Positions 17,006 to 27,073 of a stretch of 64,000 nt of DNA are shown piece by piece. The notes beneath the pieces were generated by a model. The model was not told the origin of the DNA. It saw only the letters and a program-made list of their open reading frames with translations, and did no database searches. The stretch's first letter is position 1. Each line of letters starts with the position of its first letter. Source of the stretch: Trinickia mobilis (GTDB taxonomy: Bacteria; Pseudomonadota; Gammaproteobacteria; Burkholderiales; Burkholderiaceae); NCBI RefSeq assembly GCF_017315705.1, contig NZ_JAFLRF010000010.1:195576-259575 (forward strand), in the 5' to 3' direction. A program made the position numbers and the translations under genes.

Positions 17006-17923
17006 TTACTGGCCTTCCGGCTCGAAGGCGACCGCAATGCGCAAGGCGGCGGTCTCCGTCTTGCCTGGCTCCAGCCAGCGCAGCCCGAGACCGTTGTGGA
17101 TCGCATCGGGCAGACCGAGCCACGGCTCGACGCAATAGAAATCGGACGTGTCCGCTTCGGTCCACGTCGTCACGGCGTACCACGGCACGGAGCCGGGACG
17201 CTGCAGATCGATCTCGACGACGCGGCGAAGACTCGGCGACACGAGGCGCACCGGCTGCGCGGGCACGCCGTTCAGACAATGGAAGCGATCGTGGATGCGC
17301 GGATCGTCGAGTGGGTAGGCCGGCTCGCCGGGGGCCGCAGCGCTGATCGAACCATCCGCTTCCTGGTGCCGCCGCGAGGTGGGCGGCAGCTCCACGACGG
17401 TCTCGCCGCGCAGCGCGTGCGGCAGCGTGAAATAGAAATGGTGGCCGGCGTAGTGGGGCAGCGGCGCGTCGCCGAGGTTCGCGACGGTCAATTCGACATC
17501 CAGCGTCCGTGCGTCCACGAACCGGTATGCCGCCTCGAAGCGGAACGCGAACGGGTACGCCGCGCGGGTCGCGTCGCTGTCGAAAAGCGTCATGCGCACG
17601 CCGTGGCCGTCTGCATCGAGCGTGTACGCAAACGGCAGGTCGCGCGCGAAGCCGTGCGTCGGCAGTTCGCGAACGACGCCGGTCTGGTCGCGCCATTCGC
17701 CGAGCCGCCCGTCCACGCGATGGCGGCCGAGAAACGGGAACAGCAGCGGATTGCCGCCGCGGATCTTAGCCGGCTGGCTCCAGTCGGCCGAGTCCGGCCA
17801 GTAGACGACCGGCACGCCGCCGATCTGCCACGACAACAGCCGGCCGCCGGCTTGGGGCGCGATGCGCAGGAGCGCGTCGCCTTGCGTGATTTCGAGGATG
17901 TCCTGCTGCTGGAATTGGGGCAT
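17006..17923 (-). CDS. aldose 1-epimerase family (hexose-6-phosphate mutarotase-like)
   Basis: This 305-residue protein belongs to the galactose mutarotase-like superfamily, which interconverts alpha and beta anomers of sugars or sugar phosphates. Visible landmarks are GGNPLLFPFLGRHR with the substrate-binding Arg, LPTHGFARDLPF with the conserved His, a second conserved His-rich motif PHYAGHHFYFTLP, and CVEPWLG, where the Glu would be the catalytic base. The start at 17923 (MPQFQQQDILEI) begins at the first beta strand; the frame is open a further 22 codons. It stands alone, so the physiological sugar is unknown. Confidence 0.82.
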   Translation of the reverse strand: MPQFQQQDILEITQGDALLRIAPQAGGRLLSWQIGGVPVVYWPDSADWSQPAKIRGGNPLLFPFLGRHRVDGRLGEWRDQTGVVRELPTHGFARDLPFAYTLDADGHGVRMTLFDSDATRAAYPFAFRFEAAYRFVDARTLDVELTVANLGDAPLPHYAGHHFYFTLPHALRGETVVELPPTSRRHQEADGSISAAAPGEPAYPLDDPRIHDRFHCLNGVPAQPVRLVSPSLRRVVEIDLQRPGSVPWYAVTTWTEADTSDFYCVEPWLGLPDAIHNGLGLRWLEPGKTETAALRIAVAFEPEGQ

Positions 17924-18108
17924 GGTCAGATGAGCCGGGAACAATCGGAAAAGGCCGCGGCTGCGCGGCAAAGAGCGAGATGACGGCAACGACGGCGAAA
18001 CGGTAATTTTGCGCCGCCCTATGTTACGGAGAAACCCTTGATCGGGAAACTGCGGGTGTTGCGACGGTCGGGGTTCCGGATAATGCCGAAGCTGGGCCGG
18101 CTTTTCGT

Positions 18109-18151
18109 GTCGACCCGAGTTAGCGCTTCAGCGGTTAATCGGGTGCCATGC
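18109..18151 (-). repeat. dispersed palindromic repeat, copy B1
   Basis: GTCGACCCGAGTTAGCGCTT leads into CAGCGGTTAATCGGGTGCCATGCA, the reverse orientation of the copies at 6194 and 33085. It forms a near-tandem pair with B2, separated by 6 bp. Confidence 0.7.
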
Positions 18152-18157
18152 AGAGCG

Positions 18158-18201
18158 GTCGACCCGAGTTAGCGCTTCGGCGTTGACTCGGTTGCCATGC
18201 A
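18158..18201 (-). repeat. dispersed palindromic repeat, copy B2
   Basis: GTCGACCCGAGTTAGCGCTT followed by CGGCGTTGACTCGGTTGCCATGCA. The first 22 bases are identical to B1; the second half has diverged. Confidence 0.7.
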
Positions 18202-18236
18202 ACGCTGCCGCTCCACCCACTTTCGATGGAGGACGC

Positions 18237-18323
18237 ATGGATATCGCCATGGCAATGGGCCTCGCTCTGTTCGGCATGTTCACCGGCAGCACGTTCGTTT
18301 TCTTCTACAAGATCGCGCGCTAA
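18237..18323 (+). CDS. 28-residue putative membrane peptide
   Basis: A tiny frame encodes one hydrophobic helix: MDIAMAMGLALFGMFTGSTF then VFFYKIAR and stop. GGAGG stands four bases before the ATG, closer than ideal. A terminator begins 17 bases after the stop (18340), so the peptide has its own apparent transcription unit between the repeat pair and uppP. The single helix with a basic C-terminal end resembles small inner-membrane subunits such as CydX or KdpF in style, but no such operon is adjacent and I do not assign it. Confidence 0.5.
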   Translation: MDIAMAMGLALFGMFTGSTFVFFYKIAR

Positions 18324-18339
18324 GGGCGCGTGACGGATC

Positions 18340-18363
18340 AAGGCGCTCCTTGCGGCCTTTTTT
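18340..18363 (+). terminator. terminator after the 28-residue frame
   Basis: AAGGC (18340-18344) pairs with GCCTT (18355-18359), followed by TTTT. The stem is short but correctly placed. Confidence 0.6.
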
Positions 18364-18554
18364 ACGCCGCAGCGGGGCGCCGGACCTCGAGCGTCGGCAC
18401 CGGCGCTTTCCTTTCCCGCGCGTTTTTACCTCCTTCGTATCCGACGCTGCTTCGCAGTCGCGCGATCGGTCGAAATTGCACGTTGGCGCGCGTTGAAGGT
18501 GCGCCGCGCGGCTGACGCAGTGCCGCAAAAAAATCGTGAAAAAAACCTGAAAGC

Positions 18555-18583
18555 TTGGCGTGCCCGCTGCCCATAGGCATAAT
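18555..18583 (+). promoter_or_regulatory. uppP promoter
   Basis: TTGGCG (18555-18560) and CATAAT (18578-18583) are 17 bp apart, about 70 bases before the uppP start. Confidence 0.6.
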
Positions 18584-18659
18584 CGTTGCGCCACCGGGCT
18601 TCGGCGCACCCGCGCCGTGTCTCGATTTTCCATTCCTCCCCATCGAAAAGGACCGACGC

Positions 18660-19490
18660 GTGAGTCTCTCGTTTTTGATTTTCTTGAGCGTGCTGCAGGG
18701 CGTCACCGAACTCTTCCCCGTCAGCAGCCTTGGACATACGCTGCTCGCCCCCGCGCTCTTCGGCATGCACATCGACGCGCATGCGCCGCAATTGCTGCCC
18801 TTTCTCGTTGCGCTCCACCTCGGTACCGCGCTCGCGCTGCTGTGGTATTTCCGCAAGCGCTGGATCGCGCTGATCGGCGGCTGGTTCGGCACCTTTGCCG
18901 GACGCCGCAGCGACGACGGCCACATGATGTGGGCGCTCATCATCGGCACGATTCCGGCGGGCCTCGTGGGCCTCATCCTCGAAAAGCGCCTCGAGCGGAT
19001 CTTTCACGACTTGCGCATCGTCGCGCTCGCGCTGATCGTCAACGGCGTGCTGTTGTGGCTCGGCGACCGTCTGCAACGCGCGCGCGTGCATCGCGCGCCG
19101 GAAAAGCTCACGTTCAAGCAGGCGTTCCTGGTCGGTCTCGCGCAAGTGGGCGCCCTGATTCCCGGCTTCTCGCGCAGCGGCTTGACGATGATCGCCGGCA
19201 ATGCGGCCGGCCTCACCGCCGAGAAGGCCGCCGAGTTTGCGTTTCTGCTCGGCACACCGATCATTTTCGCGGCGGGCCTGCTCGAAGTGCCGAAGCTCTT
19301 TCACGCGCCGCAGCAACTCGCCGACGCGTTCCTCGGCGGCGTGCTGACCGCCATCGCCGCCTATTTGAGCGTGCGCTTCCTGATGCGTTATTTCGAAGGC
19401 CGCGGCCGCCTCGCGACGTTCGGCGTCTATTGCATCATCGCGGGCGCGCTCTGCTTCGGCTGGTTCATGTTGCACGCACAGCCCGTCTAA
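18660..19490 (+). CDS. uppP: undecaprenyl-diphosphatase (BacA/UppP)
   Basis: UppP recycles the peptidoglycan lipid carrier by hydrolysing undecaprenyl pyrophosphate in the inner membrane, and its overproduction gives bacitracin resistance. The 276-residue protein begins with the conserved motif [18 protein letters not shown] (Glu-rich active-site loop) and has the second signature [17 protein letters not shown] around residue 175, plus about eight membrane helices. The start is GTG at 18660, supported by AAGGA eight bases upstream; the longer open frame has no such site. It is a single gene with a recognisable promoter and is followed by a GC-rich hairpin. Confidence 0.95.
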   Translation: MSLSFLIFLSVLQGVTELFPVSSLGHTLLAPALFGMHIDAHAPQLLPFLVALHLGTALALLWYFRKRWIALIGGWFGTFAGRRSDDGHMMWALIIGTIPAGLVGLILEKRLERIFHDLRIVALALIVNGVLLWLGDRLQRARVHRAPEKLTFKQAFLVGLAQVGALIPGFSRSGLTMIAGNAAGLTAEKAAEFAFLLGTPIIFAAGLLEVPKLFHAPQQLADAFLGGVLTAIAAYLSVRFLMRYFEGRGRLATFGVYCIIAGALCFGWFMLHAQPV

Positions 19491-19502
19491 GCGGCGCGCC
19501 CG

Positions 19503-19525
19503 GCGGCTCGCGCCCCGCGAGCCGC
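19503..19525 (+). other. perfect GC-rich stem-loop after uppP
   Basis: GCGGCTCGCG and CGCGAGCCGC pair fully around a 3-base CCC loop, 12 bases after the uppP stop. There is no T-run, so it may be a 3'-end stabiliser or an incomplete terminator. Confidence 0.6.
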
Positions 19526-19613
19526 GCAGGGCCCCAAAAGGCCGGGGAGGCGATCGGTTATAATCGCGGCCCCCGGCGCAAATATCCGGCTCGCTTTAAA
19601 ATTTCAGCTTCGC

Positions 19614-19688
19614 CTCCCCATAGTTCAACGGATAGAACACGGGTCTTCTAAACCTGAAATCGAGGTTCGATTCCTCGTGGGGGGGCCA
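19614..19688 (+). tRNA. tRNA-Arg (anticodon TCT)
   Basis: The 75-nt cloverleaf has acceptor arms CTCCCCA/TGGGGGG (one G-T pair), D stem GTTC/GAAC, and anticodon stem CGGGT/ACCTG around CTTCTAA with TCT at 19647-19649. The T arm is CGAGG-TTCGATT-CCTCG, followed by discriminator G and an encoded CCA. A TATAAT at 19559-19564 is well placed as its -10. The next 160 bases hold no gene and lead to an integrase remnant. Confidence 0.95.
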
Positions 19689-19851
19689 TCGATATTCCCA
19701 ACGTTTCCCAGAATTGTCCAAAACGCACGGCAAGTCAGGCACTTGACCGGTGTTCTGGGCAACCTTGGTTGTATTTTCGGTAACAAAATTCGGGGGCGTC
19801 ATCGGTCGCATATCCACACCGATCGGGGCATCGTAATGCCCCCTCCGCTCG

Positions 19852-19896
19852 ATGCCCCTTACCGACGTCGCCGTACGCTCGACAAAGCCCCGTGCA
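19852..19896 (+). pseudogene. remnant of a tyrosine-recombinase (integrase) gene, first 15 codons
   Basis: MPLTDVAVRSTKPRA is the conserved opening of DUF4102-type phage/island integrases, whose N-terminus reads MPLTDxAVRNAKP. It starts 163 bp after tRNA-Arg, the position and orientation expected for an integrase beside its attachment site. After about fifteen codons the likeness ends: the next residues are unrelated and the frame overlaps the start of a small membrane-protein gene. The simplest reading is that an island once sat here and was deleted, leaving the integrase start. The match is short, so chance is possible. Confidence 0.5.
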
Positions 19897-19912
19897 AGAC
19901 GCAAAGATCGCA

Positions 19913-20134
19913 ATGAGCAAACGAAATCCGAAGCGCGTCTCCATCGTGACACGCAACCTCCTGACCATCGTCGCGGGCATCGTGACGCTGGTCGCCGTCG
20001 GCGCGGTGGTGCTCTATGGCCCGATTATGTACGGCGATTTGGTCGAGAACTATGGCATCGTCATGATGATGACGCTTCCCGTCATCGTCGCTGTGGCATT
20101 CCGCATTGGGCTGGATGCATGGCTTGATCGTTGA
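19913..20134 (+). CDS. small two-helix membrane protein (73 aa)
   Basis: The product MSKRNPKRVSIVTRNLL continues into two hydrophobic segments: about residues 17-41 (TIVAGIVTLVAVGAVVLYGPI) and 49-68 (YGIVMMMTLPVIVAVAFRIG). The basic N-terminus suggests both ends are cytoplasmic. There is no recognised domain. The ribosome site is poor and the start may not be exact. An inverted repeat TTGACC/GGTCAA followed by ATTTT (20131-20156) overlaps the stop and could end the transcript. Confidence 0.55.
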   Translation: MSKRNPKRVSIVTRNLLTIVAGIVTLVAVGAVVLYGPIMYGDLVENYGIVMMMTLPVIVAVAFRIGLDAWLDR

Positions 20135-20156
20135 CCGACCGATCAGGTCAAATTTT
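20131..20156 (+). terminator. weak terminator-like hairpin
   Basis: TTGACC (20131-20136) pairs with GGTCAA (20146-20151), then ATTTT. The next 200 bases to 20361 contain only a stable UUCG-tetraloop hairpin (GCACC-TTCG-GGTGC, 20250-20263) and no gene. Confidence 0.4.
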
Positions 20157-20361
20157 CGCGAAAAGTTTGCCGTTAATGCACTGGACCTTGGCGGCTTTTT
20201 TGTGCGTGTCGCCTTCGCGCGCCTTTTCAATGGGCGGGCCTTGGCAGGGGCACCTTCGGGTGCGCCGGTTCCTTCGGTTGCCGGTCTGTCGACCCTGCCT
20301 TGTGCCCGCCACCCCATTTGACAGTGGGCCCTGGGGGGCCATCCCTGCCGCAACGACGCGC

Positions 20362-21957
20362 TTACTGTGCCTGAGCGATGTCGAGATCGAGCGCGTTCGT
20401 CAGATCGCCCATCGGCTTCTCGCCGTTCGCGGCCAGCGCCTTATCCCGTGTCACCAGCCCCGGCAGCTCCGGCAGCGCGAAGCGCCGCGTGATGAAGCGC
20501 AGGATCGACGTCGTGTCGTACTGCGTGTGATCGACAAAGCCCTTCTTCGCGAACGGCGAGATCACGAGCGCCGGAACGCGCGAGCCCGGGCCCCAGCGGT
20601 CGGCCTTCGGCGGCGCGACGTGATCCCAGAAGCCGCCGTTCTCGTCATAGGTCACGATCACGACCATGTGGCTCCACTGCGGGCTCTTCTCGAGGTGCGC
20701 GATCAGATCGGCGATGTGCTGGTCGCCCGACGCGACGTCGGTGTAGCCCGCGTGCTCGTTCAGGTTGCCCTGCGGCTTGTAGAACGTGACTTGCGGCAGC
20801 GTGCCCGCGTCGATCGCCTTGACGAACTCCGTGCCGTCGACGCCGCCGTCGCGCAAGTGCTGCGCGCGATTCGGCGTGCCCGGCGCCAGATCGGCGAAAT
20901 AGTTGAACGGCTGGTGATGCGGCTGGAAGTTCGGCGTCGACAGGCTTTTGCCGTAGATCACGCCCGCTTGGCCGCCTTTTCCCGCCGACAACGCCTGGCC
21001 CCACGCGCCGCCGTACCAGGCCCACGACACTTGCGCAACGTTGAGCAGGTCGCCGATGTGCGCTTGCGTCTGCGGCGGCAGCGTCGTCGGATTCTTGGGG
21101 TCCGCGAACGCCGTATCGCCGCCTTCCGCCGGCTTGTTGCCGCTCGGCTGATACGGCGGCTGCATCGTGTTGACCGCGTAGTAGTCGGGCGTGAGGTTGC
21201 CCGAGTTCACGAACTTCGGCGGGCCGCCGAGCGCCGAGACCGGCGCGTTGTGCGCGACTTTCAGCGTGACGCCGTCCGCTTCGACGGCCGAGATCGAGCC
21301 GGCCGCCGGACTCTTGTCCGCATTCGGATAGACCGGCGTGCACGCGCACACGAGCCACTGATGGTTCAGGAACGAACCGCCGAACGCGCCCATGAAGAAG
21401 TTGTCCGCGAGCGTGTACTGCTGCGCGACCTTCCACAGCGGCAGGCTCGATTCGTTCATCGTGTAGTGGCCCATCACGAGGCCGCCGGAATCGGCCCACG
21501 CGGCGAACTTGTCGTTCTTGCCGCCGTCGATTTGCATCTGGTTCTCATAGAAGCGGTGCCACAGGTCGCGCGTCGTCGTGGAAAGCGGCGTGTTGAAGCC
21601 GTTCGGGTCGTTGATCGCGAACGGGGCGTTCGGCAGGTTGACGGTCATCGCCTGCGTCACCACCGGCGTCACGCCCGTTTGCGTGAGACCGTTCCAGATC
21701 GGCGGCAGCGTCGGCAGCACGGTGCCGTTGCGGTCGAGCTGCCGCCCGCTTGCGGGCGTCACGTTCTGCAAGCCGTCGGCGCCGGGAAAGTGCCCGTAGA
21801 GGTTGTCGAAGCTGCGGTTTTCGGCGTAGATGACGACCACCGTCTTTACGTCCGTCAAGCTTGGCTTCGTGACGCTCGTGCTCGTGCTCGTGCAGCCGGC
21901 GAAGGCGGCTGCTGCCGCAAGCGCCAGCAGCGCCGCGCCGATCCGTTTGTTGTTCAT
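20362..21957 (-). CDS. AcpA-type acid phosphatase / phosphoesterase lipoprotein
   Basis: The 531-residue protein belongs to the phosphoesterase family shared by acid phosphatase AcpA and non-haemolytic phospholipases C. It has a lipoprotein signal (LLALAAAAAFAGC), then VKTVVVIYAENRSFDNLYGHFPGA, the active-site-containing N-terminal motif with Glu-Asn and the nucleophile region. Later motifs are SFLNHQWLVCAC, YKPQGNLNEHAGYTDV and VIVTYDENGGFWDHVAPP with the metal-binding Asp, Glu and His. It should act in the periplasm or on the outer membrane on phosphate esters. Related family members have other substrates, so I avoid a gene name. It is transcribed divergently from the cytochrome peroxidase gene. 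Confidence 0.87.
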   Translation of the reverse strand: MNNKRIGAALLALAAAAAFAGCTSTSTSVTKPSLTDVKTVVVIYAENRSFDNLYGHFPGADGLQNVTPASGRQLDRNGTVLPTLPPIWNGLTQTGVTPVVTQAMTVNLPNAPFAINDPNGFNTPLSTTTRDLWHRFYENQMQIDGGKNDKFAAWADSGGLVMGHYTMNESSLPLWKVAQQYTLADNFFMGAFGGSFLNHQWLVCACTPVYPNADKSPAAGSISAVEADGVTLKVAHNAPVSALGGPPKFVNSGNLTPDYYAVNTMQPPYQPSGNKPAEGGDTAFADPKNPTTLPPQTQAHIGDLLNVAQVSWAWYGGAWGQALSAGKGGQAGVIYGKSLSTPNFQPHHQPFNYFADLAPGTPNRAQHLRDGGVDGTEFVKAIDAGTLPQVTFYKPQGNLNEHAGYTDVASGDQHIADLIAHLEKSPQWSHMVVIVTYDENGGFWDHVAPPKADRWGPGSRVPALVISPFAKKGFVDHTQYDTTSILRFITRRFALPELPGLVTRDKALAANGEKPMGDLTNALDLDIAQAQ

Positions 21958-22187
21958 GCGTGACCTCTCTCTTCACGTGGGAGCCGGGCGGCGCGAAGCC
22001 CCTGCCGGCAATTGGCGAAAGTGTCGCAACGTGATTTGACAGAATCATGCAAGCGAATGCAATACTGGCGCCCGTGTTGCGGCGGCCCGTCAAAGCGGCG
22101 CGCGAGCCGCGCACTTGGCCTATGCTTCCCCGGTTTCGCAATCCGGGTCGTCCCGATATGTCGCGGCGTTTCCTGAGGAGTGTCGAA

Positions 22188-23660
22188 GTGCTAGAGGTCC
22201 GGCAGCGGCGGTCGCCGCGGCGAAAGCGTACGCCTCCTTCGATTGTGGCGGCGTGGATGGCGGGACCGTTGACGGCGGCGGTGCTGTCGCTCGGGCTCGC
22301 AGCATGCGATGCGCGCGGCCCTGGCAGCAGCGCGGAAGACGGGGTTTCCGTGCCTGGGGTGGCGGCGCAGAGCGTCACCCAGAGCGAAACAAGCGGGGCG
22401 GCTGGCGCGGCAGCGATCCGGCTCGTCAGCACTAGCACCGGAGGCGGGCAGACGCGCGCGCAGGTGTACGAAGCGGTGCGCCAGAAGACGGCGCTCGGCA
22501 AGCAACTGTTCTTCGACCCGTCGCTGTCCGGCTCGGGCAAGCTCGCGTGCGCAACCTGCCACAGCCCGGCGCACGCGTTCGGGCCGCCGAATGCGCTCGA
22601 CGTGCAACTCGGCGGCAGCGATATGCGCCAGCCCGGTTTCCGGGCGGTGCCGACGCTCAAGTATCTGCAGTCGGTGCCGGCCTTCACCGAGCACTTCCAC
22701 GATTCGGACGACGAGGGTGACGAAAGCATCGACAACGGCCCGACGGGCGGCCTCACCTGGGACGGCCGCGTCGACACCGGCGCGCAGCAGGCGCGCATCC
22801 CGCTGACGTCGCCGTTCGAGATGAACAGCTCGCCGGCGCGCGTGGCGGCCGCCGTGCGCGCAGCGCCCTATGCCGGCGCGTTTCGCGCGGTGTTCGGCGC
22901 ACGCGTCTTCGACGACGACAATGCGACTTTCGACGCCGTGCTCGAAGCGCTCGGCATCTACGAGCTAACGCCGGCCACGTTCTACCCGTACACGAGCCAA
23001 TACGACGCCTATCTCGCGGGCCGCGCGACGCTCACACCCGCCGAGCTGCGCGGCCTCGAGCTCTTCAACGACGAGCGCAAAGGCAACTGCGCGAGCTGTC
23101 ACCTGAGCGAGCCCGCAAGAGACGGCTCGCCGCCGCAATTCAGCGATTTCGGCCTGATCGCGATCGGCGTGCCGCGCAATCGCGCGCTCAAAGCGAACCA
23201 GGACCCGCGCTTTTTCGACCTCGGCGCTTGCGGCCCCGAGCGCACCGACCTGAAGGGCCAGGACGAATACTGCGGCCTCTTCAGAACGCCGACGCTGCGC
23301 AACGTCGCGCTGAAGAAGACGTTCTTCCACAACGGCATCTACCACTCGCTCGAAGAGGTGCTGCGCTTTTACGCCGAGCGCGATACGAACCCGGAAAAGT
23401 TCTATCCGGTGGTCAAAGGCAAGGTCCGCAAGTTCGACGACTTGCCCAAGCGCTACTGGGCCAACCTGAACACCGATCCGCCGTTCGATCGCAAGCCGGG
23501 CGACACGCCCGCCCTGAACGAGGCCGAGATCAGGGACATCATCGCCTTCCTCGACACGCTGACCGACGGCTACGAACCCGGCACGGCAAGCGCGCAGCAT
23601 GGTGCCCAAGCTCGCTCGGGCGAGCGCTCGGCGCGCCTCACGCCGAGCGGCGCGCCGTAG
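22188..23660 (+). CDS. di-haem cytochrome c peroxidase (MauG/CcpA family)
   Basis: The 490-residue protein has two c-type haem sites, CATCH and CASCH, about 180 residues apart, the CCP_MauG arrangement that reduces H2O2 in the periplasm. Typical stretches include GKQLFFDPSLSGSGKLACATCHSPAHAFG, GLTWDGRVDTGAQQARIPLTSPFEMN, LFRTPTLRNVALKKTFFHNGIYHSLEEVL, and the C-terminal LNEAEIRDIIAFLDTLTDGYEP. The chosen GTG start at 22188 has AGGAG seven bases before it; ATGs at 22158 and 22257 are alternatives. The N-terminus has a very basic region, a hydrophobic core and a lipobox-like LAAC, suggesting membrane anchoring. Confidence 0.88.
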   Translation: MLEVRQRRSPRRKRTPPSIVAAWMAGPLTAAVLSLGLAACDARGPGSSAEDGVSVPGVAAQSVTQSETSGAAGAAAIRLVSTSTGGGQTRAQVYEAVRQKTALGKQLFFDPSLSGSGKLACATCHSPAHAFGPPNALDVQLGGSDMRQPGFRAVPTLKYLQSVPAFTEHFHDSDDEGDESIDNGPTGGLTWDGRVDTGAQQARIPLTSPFEMNSSPARVAAAVRAAPYAGAFRAVFGARVFDDDNATFDAVLEALGIYELTPATFYPYTSQYDAYLAGRATLTPAELRGLELFNDERKGNCASCHLSEPARDGSPPQFSDFGLIAIGVPRNRALKANQDPRFFDLGACGPERTDLKGQDEYCGLFRTPTLRNVALKKTFFHNGIYHSLEEVLRFYAERDTNPEKFYPVVKGKVRKFDDLPKRYWANLNTDPPFDRKPGDTPALNEAEIRDIIAFLDTLTDGYEPGTASAQHGAQARSGERSARLTPSGAP

Positions 23661-23739
23661 CCAGCGTGCTATCCTTTCGACCGTCTTTCACGGCCGCGAG
23701 CCATGACGTTCCGACGATCGATCCAAGGAGAAACAATCA

Positions 23740-23952
23740 ATGTCGATGCGACCTTCAGCCCTGTTGCGCGCGTTCACGGGCGGCTTGCTGCTTGCGAGCG
23801 CGGTTGCGGCGCACGCTTCGAACTGCGGCTTCCTGTCCGACACGCCGACGAGCTACCTGCACCAGCGCGATATCGATTCGCTGCTGAAGGCGGCCAACAC
23901 TGCGCTCGACACGAAGCGCGACGGCGCATGGCAATTCCAGAAACAAAAGTGA
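23740..23952 (+). CDS. small exported protein (70 aa)
   Basis: A clear AAGGAG nine bases upstream of the ATG and a signal peptide (RPSALLRAFTGGLLLASAVA, cleaved after AHA) show a real gene. The mature part is about 44 residues (NCGFLSDTPTSYLHQRDIDSL to WQFQKQK). The block NxGFLxxTPxSxL...DxxxLxxAxxxALDxxxDG recalls the N-terminal part of longer exported proteins of the RT0821/Lpp0805 type, so it may be a shortened relative. No frameshifted continuation is evident. Confidence 0.65.
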   Translation: MSMRPSALLRAFTGGLLLASAVAAHASNCGFLSDTPTSYLHQRDIDSLLKAANTALDTKRDGAWQFQKQK

Positions 23953-24028
23953 CGGCGCCGGTGATTTTGCGCGCTCGCGCCGCGGCGCGCGGCACACGGA
24001 CGCTGTTGTCGCAAGCCAAGCTGTGTGG

Positions 24029-24484
24029 ATGCCGATGATCGAGCGCGTGACTTCGTGCGGTGTCGTGTTGCTCGATTGCGATGGGCGCGTGCTGCTGGCG
24101 CACGCAACCGACACGACACATTGGGACATCCCCAAAGGCCACGGCGAGGAGGGCGAAGCGCCGATCGCCGCGGCGTTGCGCGAGCTGGTCGAGGAGACCA
24201 GCATCGTGCTCGCGCCGGAGCGCCTCAAGGACTTGGGGCGTTTTGTCTACCGCCGCGACAAGGACCTGCATCTGTTCGCGGCGCGCGCAACGGACGACGA
24301 GCTCGATCTGAGCCGTTGCGTGTGCACGTCGATGTTTCCGCGCCGCTCGGACGGCGTGATGATTCCAGAGATGGATGCGTTTCGCTGGGTCGAGCCCGCG
24401 GAAGTGGGGCGTTACGCGAGCCGCAGCCTGTTTCGGCTCTTTCAGACGACGCTTTCGCTCGTCGAGCTGCATCGGTCGCTGTGA
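24029..24484 (+). CDS. NUDIX hydrolase
   Basis: The 151-residue protein is one NUDIX domain. The Nudix box GHGEEGEAPIAAALRELVEE runs on with TSI and keeps the REUxEE core that binds the metal. It opens with RVTSCGVVLLDCDGRVLLAHATDTTHWDIPKG, the bis(5'-nucleosyl)-tetraphosphatase/RppH-like style, but the substrate cannot be deduced. ATG at 24029 or 24035 are both possible; neither has a clear ribosome site. It converges with glnS. Confidence 0.85.
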   Translation: MPMIERVTSCGVVLLDCDGRVLLAHATDTTHWDIPKGHGEEGEAPIAAALRELVEETSIVLAPERLKDLGRFVYRRDKDLHLFAARATDDELDLSRCVCTSMFPRRSDGVMIPEMDAFRWVEPAEVGRYASRSLFRLFQTTLSLVELHRSL

Positions 24485-24544
24485 CGATCCGATGCGATCC
24501 CGGCGACGGGCGCCCGTGATTCCATTCCGCTAGCTCACATCAAC

Positions 24545-26254
<1,710 letters not shown>

Positions 26255-26477
26255 GCGAGAAGGAGAGAGTCTGCTAAATGGACGCGGCATGCGCCCGCTT
26301 GATCCGTCAATTCTACCTGAGCGGCCGCGCGCGGGCTTCAGCCGGGCGCTCGAGGCGCGCGGGCAGTGTTGCGCTGGGGCACGGATGCGCGGCGTTGTGG
26401 TCGCGCGGCGCCTTGCATGAACAGCGCGCGTTCGGCAAGATGGCGGCCTCTACCGGCAAGGAAACAGGGGTAACACA

Positions 26478-27029
26478 ATGGATGCAAGACGAGTGTGCGT
26501 GCTGCCGGGTTACGCCAATTCGGGACCGGACCATTGGCAAAGCCGCTGGGAAGCCGCCGATCCGATGTTCGTACGGGTGTCGATGCCCGACTGGGAAAAC
26601 GCGGTATGCGAAGCGTGGTGCGACACGCTCGACGCCGTGGTCGCCGCGGCAGAGGAGGAGCCGTTGTTGATCGCCGCGCATAGCCTCGGCTGTCTGACGA
26701 CGGTTTTCTGGGCAACGCACTATGCGGCCCCCGATCAGCTCGCCAAAGTGGCGGGGGCGCTGTTTGTCGCCGTGCCCGATCCGGCGAGCATCTCGTTTCC
26801 GAGCGAAGCGCACGGTTACGCGAATGTGCCGTTCGTGCCGCTGCCGTTTCCGACGATCGTCGTCGCCAGCAGCGATGATCCATACGGCAGCCTCGACTTC
26901 ACCGCGCGCTGCGCCGACGCCTGGGGCAGCCGCTTCGTGAATATCGGGCCGCGCGGCCACATCAATGCTGAAAGCGGTCTCGGCGATTGGGAAGAAGGGC
27001 GGCGCTTGCTGGCTTCGCTGGCCGACTGA
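26478..27029 (+). CDS. RBBP9/YdeN family serine hydrolase
   Basis: The 183-residue alpha/beta hydrolase has the nucleophile elbow AAHSLGC (Ser70), the acid in VASSDDPYGSLDF and the catalytic His in GHINAESGLGDW, the complete triad of the DUF1234/RBBP9 group. It begins VCVLPGYANSGPDHWQSRWE, the signature of the family, and is cytosolic. The natural ester is unknown. AGGGG about ten bases before the ATG is a fair ribosome site. Confidence 0.88.
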   Translation: MDARRVCVLPGYANSGPDHWQSRWEAADPMFVRVSMPDWENAVCEAWCDTLDAVVAAAEEEPLLIAAHSLGCLTTVFWATHYAAPDQLAKVAGALFVAVPDPASISFPSEAHGYANVPFVPLPFPTIVVASSDDPYGSLDFTARCADAWGSRFVNIGPRGHINAESGLGDWEEGRRLLASLAD

Positions 27030-27073
27030 GCGGTCGAATTCGCGGCCCGTTCATCGCAAGCTATCCCCATCGC

